Shown: positions 36,509 through 49,584, counted from the stretch's first letter. The stretch: DNA of 64,000 bases from Carya illinoinensis (GCF_018687715.1 NC_056766.1:20319001-20383000), one strand, 5' to 3'. Notes: a model not told the origin generated them from the sequence alone. Numbers and translations: made by a program.

Positions 36509-37902
36509 TTCCCCCTCTCCTCAAAAGGATTCGACCTCGAATCTTCACCTACATCAAAAGGAGAAAGATCAGAAACATTGAAGGTAGCAGAAACATTATA
36601 TTCACTTGGAAGATCCACTTTATATGCATTGTCATTAATTTTCTCAAGAATTTGGAAAGGTCCATCTCCTCGAGGATGCAACTTAGTCCGTCTATGGGCT
36701 GGGAATCTTTCTTTGCGCATGTGAACCCAAACCCAATCTCCTGGTTCAAAGATGACACGTCGTCGCCCTTTATTGGATTGGGAAGCAAACCTTTCATTCT
36801 TTTGGGCAATTTGAAGCCGTACCCTCTCATGAAGTGACTTCACCAACTCTGCCTTCTTTTGTCCATCTAAGCTACTCCTGCCATCAATAGGCAAAGGCAT
36901 CAAATCTAAAGGAGTAAGTGGATTAAAACCATAAACAATTTCAAAAGGAGAGTATGAAGTAGTAGTATGCATGGTCCTATTATATGCAAACTCTATAAAT
37001 GGCAAACAATCCTCCCAAGTCTTTAAATTCTTATGAACAATAGTGCGTAAAAGCTGAGTTAAAGTCCTATTAACTACTTCAGTCTGACCATCAGTCTGTG
37101 GGTGACAAGTAGTGGAAAATAAGAGTTTAGTACCTAATTTTCCCCACAACACCTTCCAAAAGTAGCTAAGAAATTTAACATCCCTATCAGAAACAATGCT
37201 CCTGGGCACACCATGGAGTCGCACTATCTCTTTGAAAAACAAGTCAGTTATGCTTGTGGCATCATCTGTTTTATGGCATGGAATGAAATGTGTCATCTTG
37301 CTAAATCTATCCACAACCACAAAAATAGAATCTCTACCCCTTTTTGTCCTAGGCAGCCCCAAAACAAAGTCCATAGATATGTCTACCCATGGTTCACTAG
37401 GAACGGGTAAGGGTGTATATAACCCATGTGGCAAAACCTTAGATTTGGCCTTTCTACATGTGATGCACCTGCTACAAATGCGATTGATGTCTCTTTTCAT
37501 CTTAGGCCAAAAGAAATTTTCATGCAATATGTCTAAGGTTTTCTTGACACCAAAGTGTCCCATTAATCCCCCACCATGTGCCTCACGCACCAATAACTCA
37601 CGCATAGAACAACTAGGTACACACAGTTTATCTTCTTTAAACAAGTAACCATCATGCTTGTAAAAATTACCAAATGCCGCCTTATCACATGCCATATACA
37701 CATCAGAAAAGTCAACATCATCGGCATACATATCTTTCACATATTCAAACCCAAGCATTTTAGCACTCATATAAGTAAGAAGCACATACCTCCGTGATAA
37801 AGCATCAGCAACAATATTCTCCTTACCTTGCTTGTAACGGATGACATATGGAAAGGTCTCAATGTATTCCATCCATCTAGCATGCCTCTTATTCAACTTA
37901 CC
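36292..37902 (-). pseudogene. integrase and C-terminal tail of the CRM-like polyprotein
   Basis: An open part of 534 residues, preceded by one TAA at 37903-37905. The HHCC zinc region is seen (H in [13 protein letters not shown], then CSRCITC). Catalytic residues are in [11 protein letters not shown] (Asp), SDRDVKFLS (Asp) and [13 protein letters not shown] (Glu). The GPY/F-like module reads [15 protein letters not shown]. The tail [18 protein letters not shown] lies inside the 3' LTR. There is no chromodomain. Confidence 0.92.
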
Positions 37903-39501
37903 TTAACCCTTGAGATGCTTCAACGATTCATGATCGGTGTGGATCACAAATTCCCTAGGCCACAAGTAGTGCTGCCAAGTCTCTAATGCACGAACAAGAG
38001 CACAAAGTTCTTTGTCATAAGTAGGGTACTTCAGGGATGCCCCACTTAGCTTCTCACTGAAGAAGGCAATCGGCCGCCTATCCTGCATCAAAACGGCTCC
38101 AATCCCTATTCCTGAGGCATCACATTCAATCTCAAAAGCTTTGTTAAAATCTGGTAATGCTAACACGGGTGCAGAGCACAACCTTTCCTTAATAGTGGCA
38201 AATGCATTCTCTTGATTAGCCCCCCAATGAAACCCAACATTCTTTTTAATGACTTCAGTGAGTGGTGTAGCAATGGTGCTAAAATCTTTAACAAAACGCC
38301 GATAAAAGCTAGCTAAACCATGAAAGCTTCTTACCTCAGTGACGCTCTTTGGTGTTGGCCACTCCTTAATGGCCTTGACTTTCTCTTCATCCACTTCAAT
38401 ACCCTTTGTACTAACAACATAACCAAGAAAAACAACTTCCTCCATACAAAAGGTACATTTCTTGAAGTTAGCATACAACTTTTCACATCTCAACACATTA
38501 AACACATATCTCAAATGCTCAATATGCTCATTTAAGTCCTTGCTGTACACTAGGATATCATCAAAGTACACAACCACAAACTTGCCTATGAACGCACGTA
38601 GGACATGATTCATTAATCTCATGAAAGTACTGGGCGCATTTGTAAGTCCAAATGGCATAACCAACTATTCATAAAGCCCATACTTAGTCTTAAAAGCAGT
38701 TTTCCATTCATCACCCTCTTTCATCCTAATTTGATGGTACCCACTTTTAAGATCAATTTTACTAAAAATACATGAGCCATGCAATTCATCGAGCATATCA
38801 TCTAATCTAGGAATGGGATGGCGATACTTTACCGTGATATTATTAACCGCCCTGCAATCAATGCACATCCTCCACGTCCCATCCTTCTTAGGCACTAGAA
38901 GCACTGGTACTGCACATGGGCTCATGCTCTCCCTCACGTACCCCTTGCTCATCAAATCCTCAACTTGCCTCTGAAGCTCCTTTGTCTCATCTGGATTACT
39001 TCTATAAGCTGGTCGGTTTGAAATAGCAGCCCCGGGCACGAAATCAATCTGGTGCTCAATGCCTCTAATGGGTGGCAACTCATTAGGCATTTCCTCTGGG
39101 AATACATGCTCAAACTCCTGCAACAAAGAAACAGCCAAACTAGGAAGAGGTTGGTTAGTTTCATCAAGATTAAGATAAGACTCTTTATAGACAAGAAAAA
39201 TCATAGGGCGATCTGCTAAGAAAGCTCTCTTAACCTCACTCTCTCTTGCATAGAAACTCACTTTTGCCTTTCCTTTTCTCTCAGCAGACTCTTTTTCTTT
39301 TTCACTCTTTCTGTTTTGCTCAATCTCTTTTTCACTTTTTCTTTTTTTATCACTCTCATTTTCACTCTTTCTTTTTTGAGCAACCTCACTTTTCAGTTTC
39401 AGTTGGTCCTCATAGACCTGTCTTGGAGTTAAAAGAGCAAGCTTGGTTGTTTTGCCCTCCTTTACAAAGCTGTACAAGTTTTTGAATCCATCATGTATCA
39501 C
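37903..39501 (-). pseudogene. reverse transcriptase and RNase H part of the CRM-like polyprotein
   Basis: The open parts 38665-39501 and 37903-38664 are separated by one TAG. The first has a Lys/Glu-rich linker (39250-39400), then RT blocks VLLVPKKDGTWRMCIDCRAVN and FSKIDLKSGYHQIR. The second starts at [14 protein letters not shown] and contains the intact catalytic box [13 protein letters not shown] near 38550. RNase H follows with the [18 protein letters not shown] block and [13 protein letters not shown]. Confidence 0.92.
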
Positions 39502-39516
39502 TCTCCTATCATACTG

Positions 39517-41055
39517 TCATGGTCTCCCCAACAATATATGGCCAGCATGCATAGGCACAACATCACAAAGCACTTCATCTTGATACTTCCCAATGGAAAA
39601 AGTAACTAACACTTGTCTATCCACCCTAACCTCCCCACAATCATTCAACCACTGCAGCTTGTATGGTCGAGAGTGTTTCAAGGTAGGTAAATTCAATTTT
39701 TCAACTAATGTAGTGCTAGCAACATTAGTACAACTCCCCCCATCGATTATCATACTACATACCTTGCCATTGATGTGGCATCTAGTATGGAAAATGTTCT
39801 CCCTTTGTTGCTCTGCTTCATCCATCTTAATTTGTGTGTTGAGAGCACGCCTGGCAACAAGGGACTCACCTGTTACGGGGTATTCTACTCCATCATCATC
39901 ACTAGCATCCTCCAACTCAGGTATCTCATCACGATCATCCTCACTTGCAGTCATCACCTCCCCATTGTCACGCATAATCATCACACGTTTGTTTGGACAT
40001 TGAGAAGCGATTTGCCCTGAACCCAAACACTTAAAGCATTTAATATCTCTATTTCTAGAAGGTTGGGATGCCAACTTGGGTTTGTTGCTAGTTCCTTCAT
40101 TGTTTCCTTTAGGTGGTTCTGTCTTTGCCTTTGTTACAGCTCGATCATCTTTCTCCCACTTTGGTTTCCAAGGAGTGCTAGAAACTGAAGTGTACCTTGA
40201 TGTCCATTTCCTCTTTAATTGCCTCTCCACCTTCATAGCCATGTGCACCATGTCTTCTATTTCTACATAATGTTGTAACTCAACCACATTAGCTATCTCC
40301 CTATTCAAACCACACAAAAATCTAGCCATAGTGGCCTCCCTATCCTCCTCTACATTCGCCCGTATCATAGCCACCTCCATCTCCTTATGGTAGTCCTCCA
40401 CACTCCTAGACCCTTGTGTCAGATTTTGTAATTTCTGGTAGAGGTCCCTATAGTAGTGGCTAGGTACAAATCTCCGCCTCATGAGAGCTTTCAACTCTCC
40501 CCATGTCTCGACAGACCTTTCATAATTCCTCCTCCTATTGGTCACTAATTGATCCCACCAAATAATAGCATAATCAGTGAACTCAATTACTGCCAACTTC
40601 ACTTTCTTCTCCTCTGAATAGTTATGACACTCAAAGATCAACTCTATCTTCTTCTCCCACTCTAAATAAGCTTCAGGGTCAGTTCTACCTTGGAAAGATG
40701 GTATTTTCATTTTGATGCTCTCAAGGTCCCTATCTACTCCATCACGACCCCGTGGGTTTCCCCTAAATCCTCTTTCACGCCTGACTCCTCTATGCCTACC
40801 CATCCCAACTTCAGAAATTAGATCTTCCTCATCCTCACCATCTCCTTCATCTTCATACTCATGTTCTCTTCTAGGTTCACGTCTCCTCCTATCTCTCCCA
40901 CCATGTAAATTTTTAATTACTTCATCTTGTTGATCCATCCTATCTCTCACTTCCCCTAACATCATGTTCAATCGTTCAAACTGTTGTTACATAGCCTGCA
41001 ACATAAAGGAGTTATCTGCCATCCCCTTTGGTGATGAGTCACTTTTATGAGACAT
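39517..41055 (-). pseudogene. gag and protease part of the CRM-like polyprotein
   Basis: The ATG at 41055 is followed after 22 codons by TAA. The long open part starts at 40971. It has an Arg/Asp/Glu-rich N-terminus (about 40750-40930), the retrotransposon gag domain ([20 protein letters not shown] near 40690) and a Lys-rich linker. The knuckle [14 protein letters not shown] near 40005-40046 has Gln instead of the zinc-binding His. The protease motif [13 protein letters not shown] is near 39735-39775. Gag packages RNA and the protease cuts the polyprotein. Confidence 0.88.
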
Positions 41056-41445
41056 CGTACGCGCTGCACACAAAAAAACTATTAGTGGAAAAGACCTCAC
41101 ACGCTCCCTTACGTGTTTACACTCGAATAATAGCACTCCACTCGTGTTTCACTCTTAATTGGCTTTTTTTTCCGTTAATGATCTCACACTCTCTTGCCTT
41201 TTACCTCAAGAGTTTTGCCACTCAAGTTCTTTCAGAACTAATTGAACTAAATCAAGACAATACAACATTGTCTTATTCCAACTAGTAATTAGGTCCAAGA
41301 AACAAGAACAAGAGAAAACACTGAAAGAATAAAATGACACAAGACTCAAGGAAATGATACAAGGGAAAGAATAATCACAAGACAATATATCAACTATAAT
41401 GATATATGCAGCCCCTTTGAAATAAAATAAAAATTCGGATTTTTT

Positions 41446-41550
41446 TTTTCGATTTTTTTTTCTTTTTTTTTTTTATCTTTTCCTTTCCTTTCTTTTCTTT
41501 TCTTTTCTTTTCCTTTCCTTTCATTTCTTTTCTTTTCCTTTCTTTTCTCA
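41446..41550. repeat. T/TTTTC pyrimidine microsatellite in the CRM-like leader
   Basis: A T-rich run and repeats of CTTTT lie between the gag start and the 5' LTR, in what would be the 5' untranslated region of the minus-strand element. Confidence 0.9.
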
Positions 41551-41931
41551 CTATTTTAGTCAAAAACAGCAATATTCAATTGCAACAATCAAACAACTGA
41601 ATTCAAACACATAAAAATTGGCAAGGAAATAGAAGAGAATCAATGAAACGACATTCCAAGGAATTGACAAACTTAAAGATGCAAGAAACCCAGAACTTTC
41701 CAACCCTACAGATGCTGCAAATTTTGGCAGCCCACAAACAAGCAATTTAGCCACCTAATGTTGATAAACATGAAACCAAAATGATAGAGTAATCTGGCAG
41801 CCCTAGGAAAAATGAATTTCTGCACTTTTTTTTTTTTTTGCAACCCTAGAACAATGAAACCCTAGAATTAAAGATGCAATAGATAAAAGATAGAATTACA
41901 CCTGATTGGAAAACTTGCTCTGATTACCAAA

Positions 41932-42746
41932 TGATGTGAACCCCAATAGACTTGCTTTGAGACCCAACAACAATACTGGAAAAACAACCCCAAGAAAGCC
42001 AAACTCAGGTATATGGATGGAGAATCTAGACCCGATGAGAACCCGTTCAAAGAACCTAGATTATATCAAAATCTAGACTCATTGAAGAACCCGTCTCAAG
42101 AACCTAGATTACAAAGGAAGAACGCCACAAAGGTTTTGATTTACCCTTGATAAGTTCAGAAGTTCAAGAAGAACAAGAGGAGATCACTCAACTCTCAATC
42201 ACAATTCCATATAGTCTGCCTCTCAAATGAGGTTACAAGTGGTTTAAATAGACAATCCCCAAAACCCTAAGTAAACAATGCGTCGGGGTACTGTAGCGTG
42301 AACAGTGCCATACGCCGCACTACAGTTACTTCTGAAACCCTAGTAAGACATAAAATTATAACTTTCCAAATAAACCCTTGGCCAAAAATACAAGGCCTTC
42401 CCAAAAATAACCCTAGTCCATTAGAAATAAGACATACGTGGGCCAAGCATCCTCAAGCCCACTTCTTCTAAACTAATAATAAAATACCGTTAAACAAATT
42501 GAAAGCCTTAACAACAATAGGCCCAATCTTTAAGTCATGTCTTCCATAGGTTGTATCAAGTGGATCAAAACTGGTTCTTTTCCCTTTAAGCCCATCTTGA
42601 GTGTTGGGCTCTTCCTAGCTTCATCCCAAGTGGATTGCACCAATCCTTGCATTGCTTCCTTGATCTTCTTGGCTCTTGATCTTGTAATTGGCCCATCTGG
42701 AATTTACAAGGGATCTTTAAGGATAGCTCCACCTTGGTTCCCATCA
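41932..42746 (-). repeat. 5' LTR of CRM-like gypsy element
   Basis: 815 bp, identical to the 3' LTR except for four C/T or G/A differences. The primer-binding region lies directly to its left (about 41914-41931). Confidence 0.97.
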
Positions 42747-42870
42747 AAAAGAGTAGGAACAATAAGCAGATAAGAACTTACTTAATTTGAGTCTTCTTCT
42801 ATATGAGATTTAAGTTAAAGCCCCAATCCAAGAGGCTGGAACATGAGCTAAAGAGAAGGAAGAAGAAGCT

Positions 42871-43682
<812 letters not shown>

Positions 43683-46538
43683 AGATAAGGGTTTCTCGTA
43701 CAGAGATCATAAATCAATGAAATCATCAAACACATTCAATGTCTTAGAAAATAGAAAATAAATATAAAATAAACATAATGATTAAAATAGATTTATTCAT
43801 GATCCGAAAGGGGAAGGTTACATAATATGCGTATGACTTTTATATACAACATTCACCCCACATTCACTAGTATTGTCTTAGAAGCTAACCTATCTCTCAG
43901 TGTCGGGGTCACTACTCCTCTTGTCATCCCTTCCTTACTTTGTCTGAAGAATTTGACTTTACAAGATCTTAGGTGTTTATGCTTTCAAATGTGAGATTTT
44001 GTTCCATGTCTAAATCCCTTTTTATAGGGCAGGACTATTATATGTGCTTTTGGCATACTTTTGACTCCAAGTATGCTTGGATAGGAGTCCTTCTACCTTA
44101 ACTGTCATACTGCATGATGACAAAGACAAATGGTTAGGGCATGGTCCACACCTCCTTACAGCACGCCAACTCCTAGTCCTTCCTTAGATGAGGTTCTTCC
44201 ACGTGGCGTTGGGTCATACCTCTAAGTTTAGATGATTTGACATGCCAAGCCATAACCCCTTCTGCAAATAGTCCAGATGTGACCCCTCAGGTGGAGTGTG
44301 GGCTTCTGTGTAAGATGATGACACTCTTTCGAGCATTTTACATGTTACTTGCTTGCGTCAGGCAAGTAACATTTGCTTGTCTTGAGCAGGTAACTTTTGT
44401 CTCATCAGAACCACCAGCCTCTTTAGGTCCTCGTTCTCACCTTCATAGTAGGCGATTTTTCTAGCTTGCCTACCATAAGGCAAGGCACTCATCTCCATCT
44501 CACATCGGGATGTGTTTTTCAGGCCTTCTACAAAGAGTTTACTTGCCTACATGTTGGATTGGCTGCACTTTGCAGCACCAGCAGCTATTTTTTTCATCAA
44601 ACCAACTAAGTGTTCTTCATCTTTCTTTCCACTCAACTTCATTGCTGGTCTGTCCACTTGTGCTAGCAGAGCTCTCACAAACCTTATGTCTATGTAACAC
44701 ATATATCTTTGTATGAGAGTCAACCTGTGTTGGGGACAAGTAAGTCAACTTGCACCATGTTGGTCAAGTGGGAGTGATTCCCCGATTTTGAATGGTGGAG
44801 CGGCTCTCCCCTTGTTGGCTCATCAAGCAATGGATGTATGTGTGACCAACATCTATGCAATAATTGTGAACGATTACATGATTGGTGTGACGAGTTTTAT
44901 GTGCCTGAGAAAATGGTGATTCCTCACCTTGACGACTTGTACATATACATACATGTGTGTGTGTGTGTGTGTATGTGTGTTTGTTTGTTGAGTTTCACAG
45001 AGAGGGTAATCCCGTAGAGGTTGATTCCTCACCACCATAGAATTTGACACATAAGTAGATCCATGAGTGATACCCGAGGAAAAAGAGCCAACCCTACCTG
45101 AGCAATAGGTGTGTAGGCCTATTTTTGTTGTAGAACTTGTCCACTTATAGGAGCTTCATTTATAATTATCAATCAGATGACCATATGTGTTCGGTTGGCC
45201 TTATTTTGAATGTTTCTGGTATTAAAACGTTTAGCCTTCAAACTGAACCTTTACTTTTCCGCTGTAAATCATGTGTCTCTTTCCTTACACATGCATGACT
45301 TCCTACTGAATGTTACATGCCTAACCTAATTTGAACCTTGGGTGTTGCCAACTTGCTAGCACCCATGGATTCTTGCCAAGTGTTTTATTGAGGAGCAAGA
45401 TGCCACATGCTTTGCTCTTTAAACAGATTAATTCCTGAATTTTAATTTTGAGCTTTATATACTACCGAAGCTTTTAACTTTGATCAAATAAGTCTTTTTG
45501 ATAAACTACAGTCACAAATATGTCAAGATGCTGAATAATCACAAATGAGGTTTTTCATATGTCATTTAAAAACTAAAAAATTATTTTAATACTAAAATTA
45601 AAAATAAAAGCTACATGACCAATGCAACTTAGGCCGCGTTGTGCGGCTTGGGCTTGGCTTAAGCTTAGCTGCCTGGGTCATGGAACCCAGGTGGGATGGA
45701 CTAGGCCGACCCAACTTGGGCAGAGGTTGGGTCCTCCTAAGCACACTGTAGCTTATGTTTGTTTAACTTTATATATTTTATTATTAATATAAATATAAAT
45801 TTTTTATTTTTAAGATAACACATGATAGATTCTCATTGGTGATGATGCATATTTTGATAGATCTGTAATAGCCTTTTAATGGAGGGATTTGTTTGATCAA
45901 CATTCAAAATTTGGAGAGTATAAAGCTCAAAATTAAAGTTCGGAAATTAATCTATCTACCGAGCAAATCACAATGGCCAATTTAGTATTTAGATGTAACT
46001 CTTTATAGGATACATTGCAAATCAATACCTGAGTTTGCACCTTCTTTCAAAGAGTTATAGAATTAATCCTCAAAGTTTTAAAAACATCACAATTAGGTAC
46101 ATCTGTTAAACATTCATTACTTTTTTCTAGGCGCAATAGGCTGCATGACAAATATGACACATGCCGGCCAATACAAAATTGACATTAAGATCCAAAAGTT
46201 ATTATATGAGTTCAAAATTGACACCTTCTCAGATCTCAAAAAGTGATTTGAGAGGAGGATAGTCCAGTGGTAGAGAGGTAGTCAACCCACGAGGGAGAGT
46301 AAGGGGTACGTACTTTGCAAATACAGGTACTCTCAGATATTCTTATACGAGGAGTGTTAGAGACACAAAGGGAGCCACGAACATTAATTCACCGTGCCCC
46401 AGCGCCTGCATTCCAATCTTTGTTCATTGACACCTAAGGTTTTCTTCCTTCTTTTTTTTTTTTTTTTCACTTGCCATTGTCCTCGACATTCTGACCATCA
46501 TCTAAAGATATAAAGATAAAACTTCCAACTTTTTTCAT
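43683..46538. other. intergenic sequence without recognised genes
   Basis: No open frame shows a known family pattern. Seen: a perfect hairpin GTTACTTGC/GCAAGTAAC near 44346-44372, a (GT)n run at about 44954-44972, and a T-run at about 46448-46468 at the end of a stretch (46240-46470) with a weak tRNA-SINE look. The rest is unassigned. Confidence 0.5.
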
Positions 46539-46711
46539 AAGAGTAATGATATACTCGTAGAGTATGCAAATATTGGACAATCTTTTTAAAAAATAATAGA
46601 GTCTATTATTAAAAAAATAATATTTTTTATGTAGATCTTATATTTACTCACTTTTTTTTAAAGTATTGATTACGCAACGTCACTCTTCGACTGTAAAAAT
46701 CATTTCTCTTC
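46539..46711. mobile_element. MITE-like element, about 173 bp
   Basis: Inverted ends AAGAGTAATGAT (46539-46550) and ATCATTTCTCTT (46700-46711), with further matches inward around ACTCGTAGAGT and ACTCTTCGACTGT. AT-rich and non-coding. A related copy lies at 48454-48640. Confidence 0.55.
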
Positions 46712-47057
46712 CCATAATCATCCAATCAAACCAATAGTTTTTCAAACAAAAGTTAGATAGGAAAGAGCTAGATCTCACAAAAAGTATTTAGTTGAAGTTC
46801 ATGGGAGGATTAAAATGGTAATGGTGCTCTAAACTCAGGCGCCCTTCTCCAATCAATTTGACACAGTTCTTCATATAAAATGGATTTTTTTTTCCCTTCT
46901 AATCTCAACACTAGCTCCACAATAAATCCGTGGGTAACAAGATAGACCATATTTATTTACAGACAAAAAATAGATCCACAAGTCGGTAAATATGTTGGTA
47001 CCAACTCAGTCAATTGATGCTGCACATGTGGGTGGGTACCAACGGGAAGTAGAGGCC

Positions 47058-47058
<1 letters not shown>

Positions 47059-47090
<32 letters not shown>
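47059..47090. repeat. (GA)n microsatellite
   Basis: About 15 GA units. Confidence 0.95.
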
Positions 47091-47095
<5 letters not shown>

Positions 47096-47234
47096 TTTGG
47101 GAGGGGGAGGGGAGCGAGGGTAAAAATTTAAAAAAACAATAAACTCAGATTAATGTGACACTTTGTCACGTTAGTTATCCCTTTTATGGGATCCCCTTGT
47201 ATCTCAGATAGTTTTCTTTTTAGATATTCTCATA

Positions 47235-47533
47235 TGTTTCCTTCTCAAACATCACTCAAGTATAAAAATATTTTTTAATTTCAAATTTTCTATCTAATTA
47301 TTATCTAATTATTATAATTTTTTCAAACAAAACATAAAAAATAATAAAAAATTTTCAAATTTTAAAACAAAAATTATGTTAAAAAACTATTTAAAGAATA
47401 TTTTAACTTTATAATATTTTTATTTTAATTTTTATCTCATTTTCCAAAACTCAATAAAATATCTCAATCCAAACTATTTCATTATCATTCACTAATATTC
47501 TATGATATTTTGAGTGTCCAAACAAAACCTAAC
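47235..47533. mobile_element. possible MITE, AT-rich, about 300 bp
   Basis: The right end reads GAGTGTCCAAACAAAACCTA, the kind of CCAAAC-containing terminus seen in many plant foldback elements. The interior is very AT-rich. The left end is not clear, so limits are approximate. Confidence 0.35.
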
Positions 47534-48453
47534 TCTTCCTCCCCATCCTCCATGATGACTCGCACAACAACCTCAGAAGGCGCTAATGGAAGTGTATTTC
47601 TTACGCCTGTGAGTGTATATACCTGAGGGTTGACACATGGGGATTCCTAATATACTTTTTTCTCCAAAGTAATAGACATGAAGACCTTGGGAAAAAAGAT
47701 GACAACCCTAGTCACCCAAATCGAATTTTATATACCTCGAGTAATTATTAAATATTATCAGAGAATGGACACGGGATACTCTCATCCAATCATATAATAG
47801 CTGCAAGTTAAAATTGATACTTATAAAGAGCTTTAAATATATGTCATGTTATATATTCAATAAAATTAGAATATCATATCATCCGTACTCTGAAAATATG
47901 AGACAATTTCTTATTTGTTTGTTCATAAGAAGTTGTCTCATATTGGTCTTATCAAACAATAAAAATTACTTAGATTGGCCGCTGATTAAATGGAAAAATG
48001 TTAGTGGGGCTTAAAGACGAGGCTGTCCCATTTCCACCCTATATGGCACAGGAGATACACGTCTCTTCAACAAGAAGTCAATCTAAATTGTGGGCTGTTA
48101 TAACATCCTATGATCCGACCTTTCCTAAGATTAATAAGACAATTGTCTTTGACTGATTTTTATCTGAAATGGGCAAAATGCTCCAATGTGTTTTACTTGG
48201 TAAAATATATATATACAGGTAATGATTAATAAGTTAAAATTTTTAAGAGGATAAGGAATTTGAATTTTTTTATTAGTATAAGAAGATGAGTGATGGTGTT
48301 GACTAAATGACGTGACAGTTAATTTAAATCGAAATTGACCAATTCCACATGCATATTTCATGAAGCCGGTTCCAAACTAATAACTTATTTGATTCATATC
48401 AAGCTTGTACGAGAAGACAATTTTTGTGGATTGTGTCTACAGTCCTTAATTTG

Positions 48454-48640
48454 AAGAGAAATGATACTTGTAATTTTAAGTACGCAAGTGCTATACAAAT
48501 ATATTTAAAAAAAGTGAATAAATATGAAACTCGCATGATAAAAAAATTATAATTAATTAATTTTTTAATATTAGACTACACTTTTTTTCAAAACAACTAC
48601 ATGACGCTTGTGCACTCCTCGACTGAATGTAGTATTTCTT
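48454..48640. mobile_element. MITE-like element, about 187 bp, related to 46539-46711
   Basis: The left end AAGAGAAATGATACT and right end AGTATTTCTT form an imperfect inverted repeat with inward matches. It shares terminal sequence and internal design with the copy 1.9 kb to the left. Confidence 0.55.
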
Positions 48641-48669
48641 TAATTTAAAACATAAATTTATGAGCTTTA

Positions 48670-49060
48670 GCTTAGGCTCGATTTGGTTACTAGATACAAA
48701 TGAGAATATCTCATTTGTACCATACAGTAATTTTTCCTATCCAAACATACTATATTTCATCTCTAAATTTTAAATATATCTATTTAAATAAACAATAATG
48801 AACAGTATAACCTAATAGTAAACAGTGCAAAACTAATATGAACAGTGCATAAACAATGCACTATTCGGCTCTTTATAAAATAGTGGAATCCACACCTTTT
48901 TCAAATTCTAAAAATTAAAATTTATTTCATCTACTATCATCTTACTATCCAAACATATTTTAAACTATTTTACCTTATCTTAAGTCAAAAATTTTACTAT
49001 TATTTAAAATATTTTACATCTTATCTTAACTGTGAATCCAAATGAGACCTTAGTTTTAAA
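48670..49060. mobile_element. possible hAT-like MITE, about 390 bp
   Basis: Left TTAGGCTCGATTTGGTTA and right GAATCCAAATGAGACCTTA are imperfect inverted repeats. The interior is AT-rich with repeated AACAGT words and no coding capacity. Confidence 0.5.
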
Positions 49061-49584
49061 AGTCATTTTGTTTTGGATAAGTTTTTTAATTTTGAAACAT
49101 TCATAGACCCTTGGCCGCATTCAAGCACACCTCATACGAACCAATTATCAGAAATTAATAAAATATTTTGTAAGAAAAATAAATAATTGAGTCAAAGAGA
49201 TTTTATAAAAATAAATTTACAAAATTATATAAACATAATATTTTAAAACTATTTTTATTATAAAGTCAATCCAACTTTCTTTTAAAAGATTTTTTTTACT
49301 TTTTTTGTTTATAAAAATTAAAATGTTTATTTTTATTCTATGTGAAACAGCTGAATAACCAAGCTAAGTCTAACCCGAAGTCGGGCCTATATGGTTATAG
49401 AAGCCGACATAAAGGCCGAATATTTAAGCACCGTTTTAGGCGGAGCCTTATTAGTGAAAGTGGGCTTAGGACACGGAAATATGAAGACAATGGAGATAGA
49501 AGTAGGCTCAACTCTCAAGTAATCTTATCTTTTTCTTTTTTCTTTTTTAAATAAAGATATTCATCAACTTGGACATATTCTATA
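49061..49584. other. unassigned stretch left of the Helitron
   Basis: AT-rich with no family signature. The open frame at 49342-49554 is not supported. Confidence 0.4.

Larger units (their letters stand above)
36292..41055 (-). pseudogene. gag-pol polyprotein of the CRM-like element, one frame with four stops
   Basis: From the ATG at 41053-41055 to the stop at 36292, 1,588 codons lie in one frame with no frameshift. Four in-frame stops occur: 40987-40989 (TAA), 39517-39519 (TGA), 38665-38667 (TAG) and 37903-37905 (TAA). Each is one transition from a codon that fits the family (CAA or TGG). Order: gag, zinc knuckle, protease, RT, RNase H, integrase, and a basic tail inside the LTR. The element looks recently active but cannot now make a full polyprotein unless stops are read through. 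Confidence 0.92.
35694..42746 (-). mobile_element. young, nearly intact CRM-like Ty3/gypsy retrotransposon
   Basis: The LTRs (35694-36508 and 41932-42746, 815 bp each) differ at only four positions, all transitions. The target duplication AAAAG is perfect (35689-35693, 42747-42751). On the minus strand the primer-binding region TTGGTAATCAGAGCAAG follows the 5' LTR and a GGAGAGGGGGAA tract precedes the 3' LTR. RT precedes integrase, as in gypsy. The polyprotein runs 217 bp into the 3' LTR and ends in a basic [14 protein letters not shown] motif without a typical chromodomain. Both traits are known from CRM-clade chromoviruses, many of which target centromeres. CRM membership is inferred. Confidence 0.93.
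35511..42870 (-). repeat. three tandem 102-bp exon-like units, split by the CRM-like element
   Basis: Copies begin AGAACTTAC at 35511 and 35613 and AGAACTTA at 42773. With the gypsy insertion removed, copy 2 is 35613-35693 plus 42752-42772, again 102 bp. On the minus strand each unit has a pyrimidine-rich stretch, a CTCATGTTC...GAAGAAGACTCA block of about 65 bp, and then GTAAGTTC, a good plant splice donor. The phase starting CATGTTCCAGCC is open in copy 1 but has a TAG or TAA in copies 2 and 3, so it may be untranslated or dead. Confidence 0.7.

Noticed and set aside
46240..46470. SINE-like stretch ending in a T-run
   Set aside because: An A-box-like GTCCAGTGGTAGAG is present, but no convincing B box or target duplication was found.
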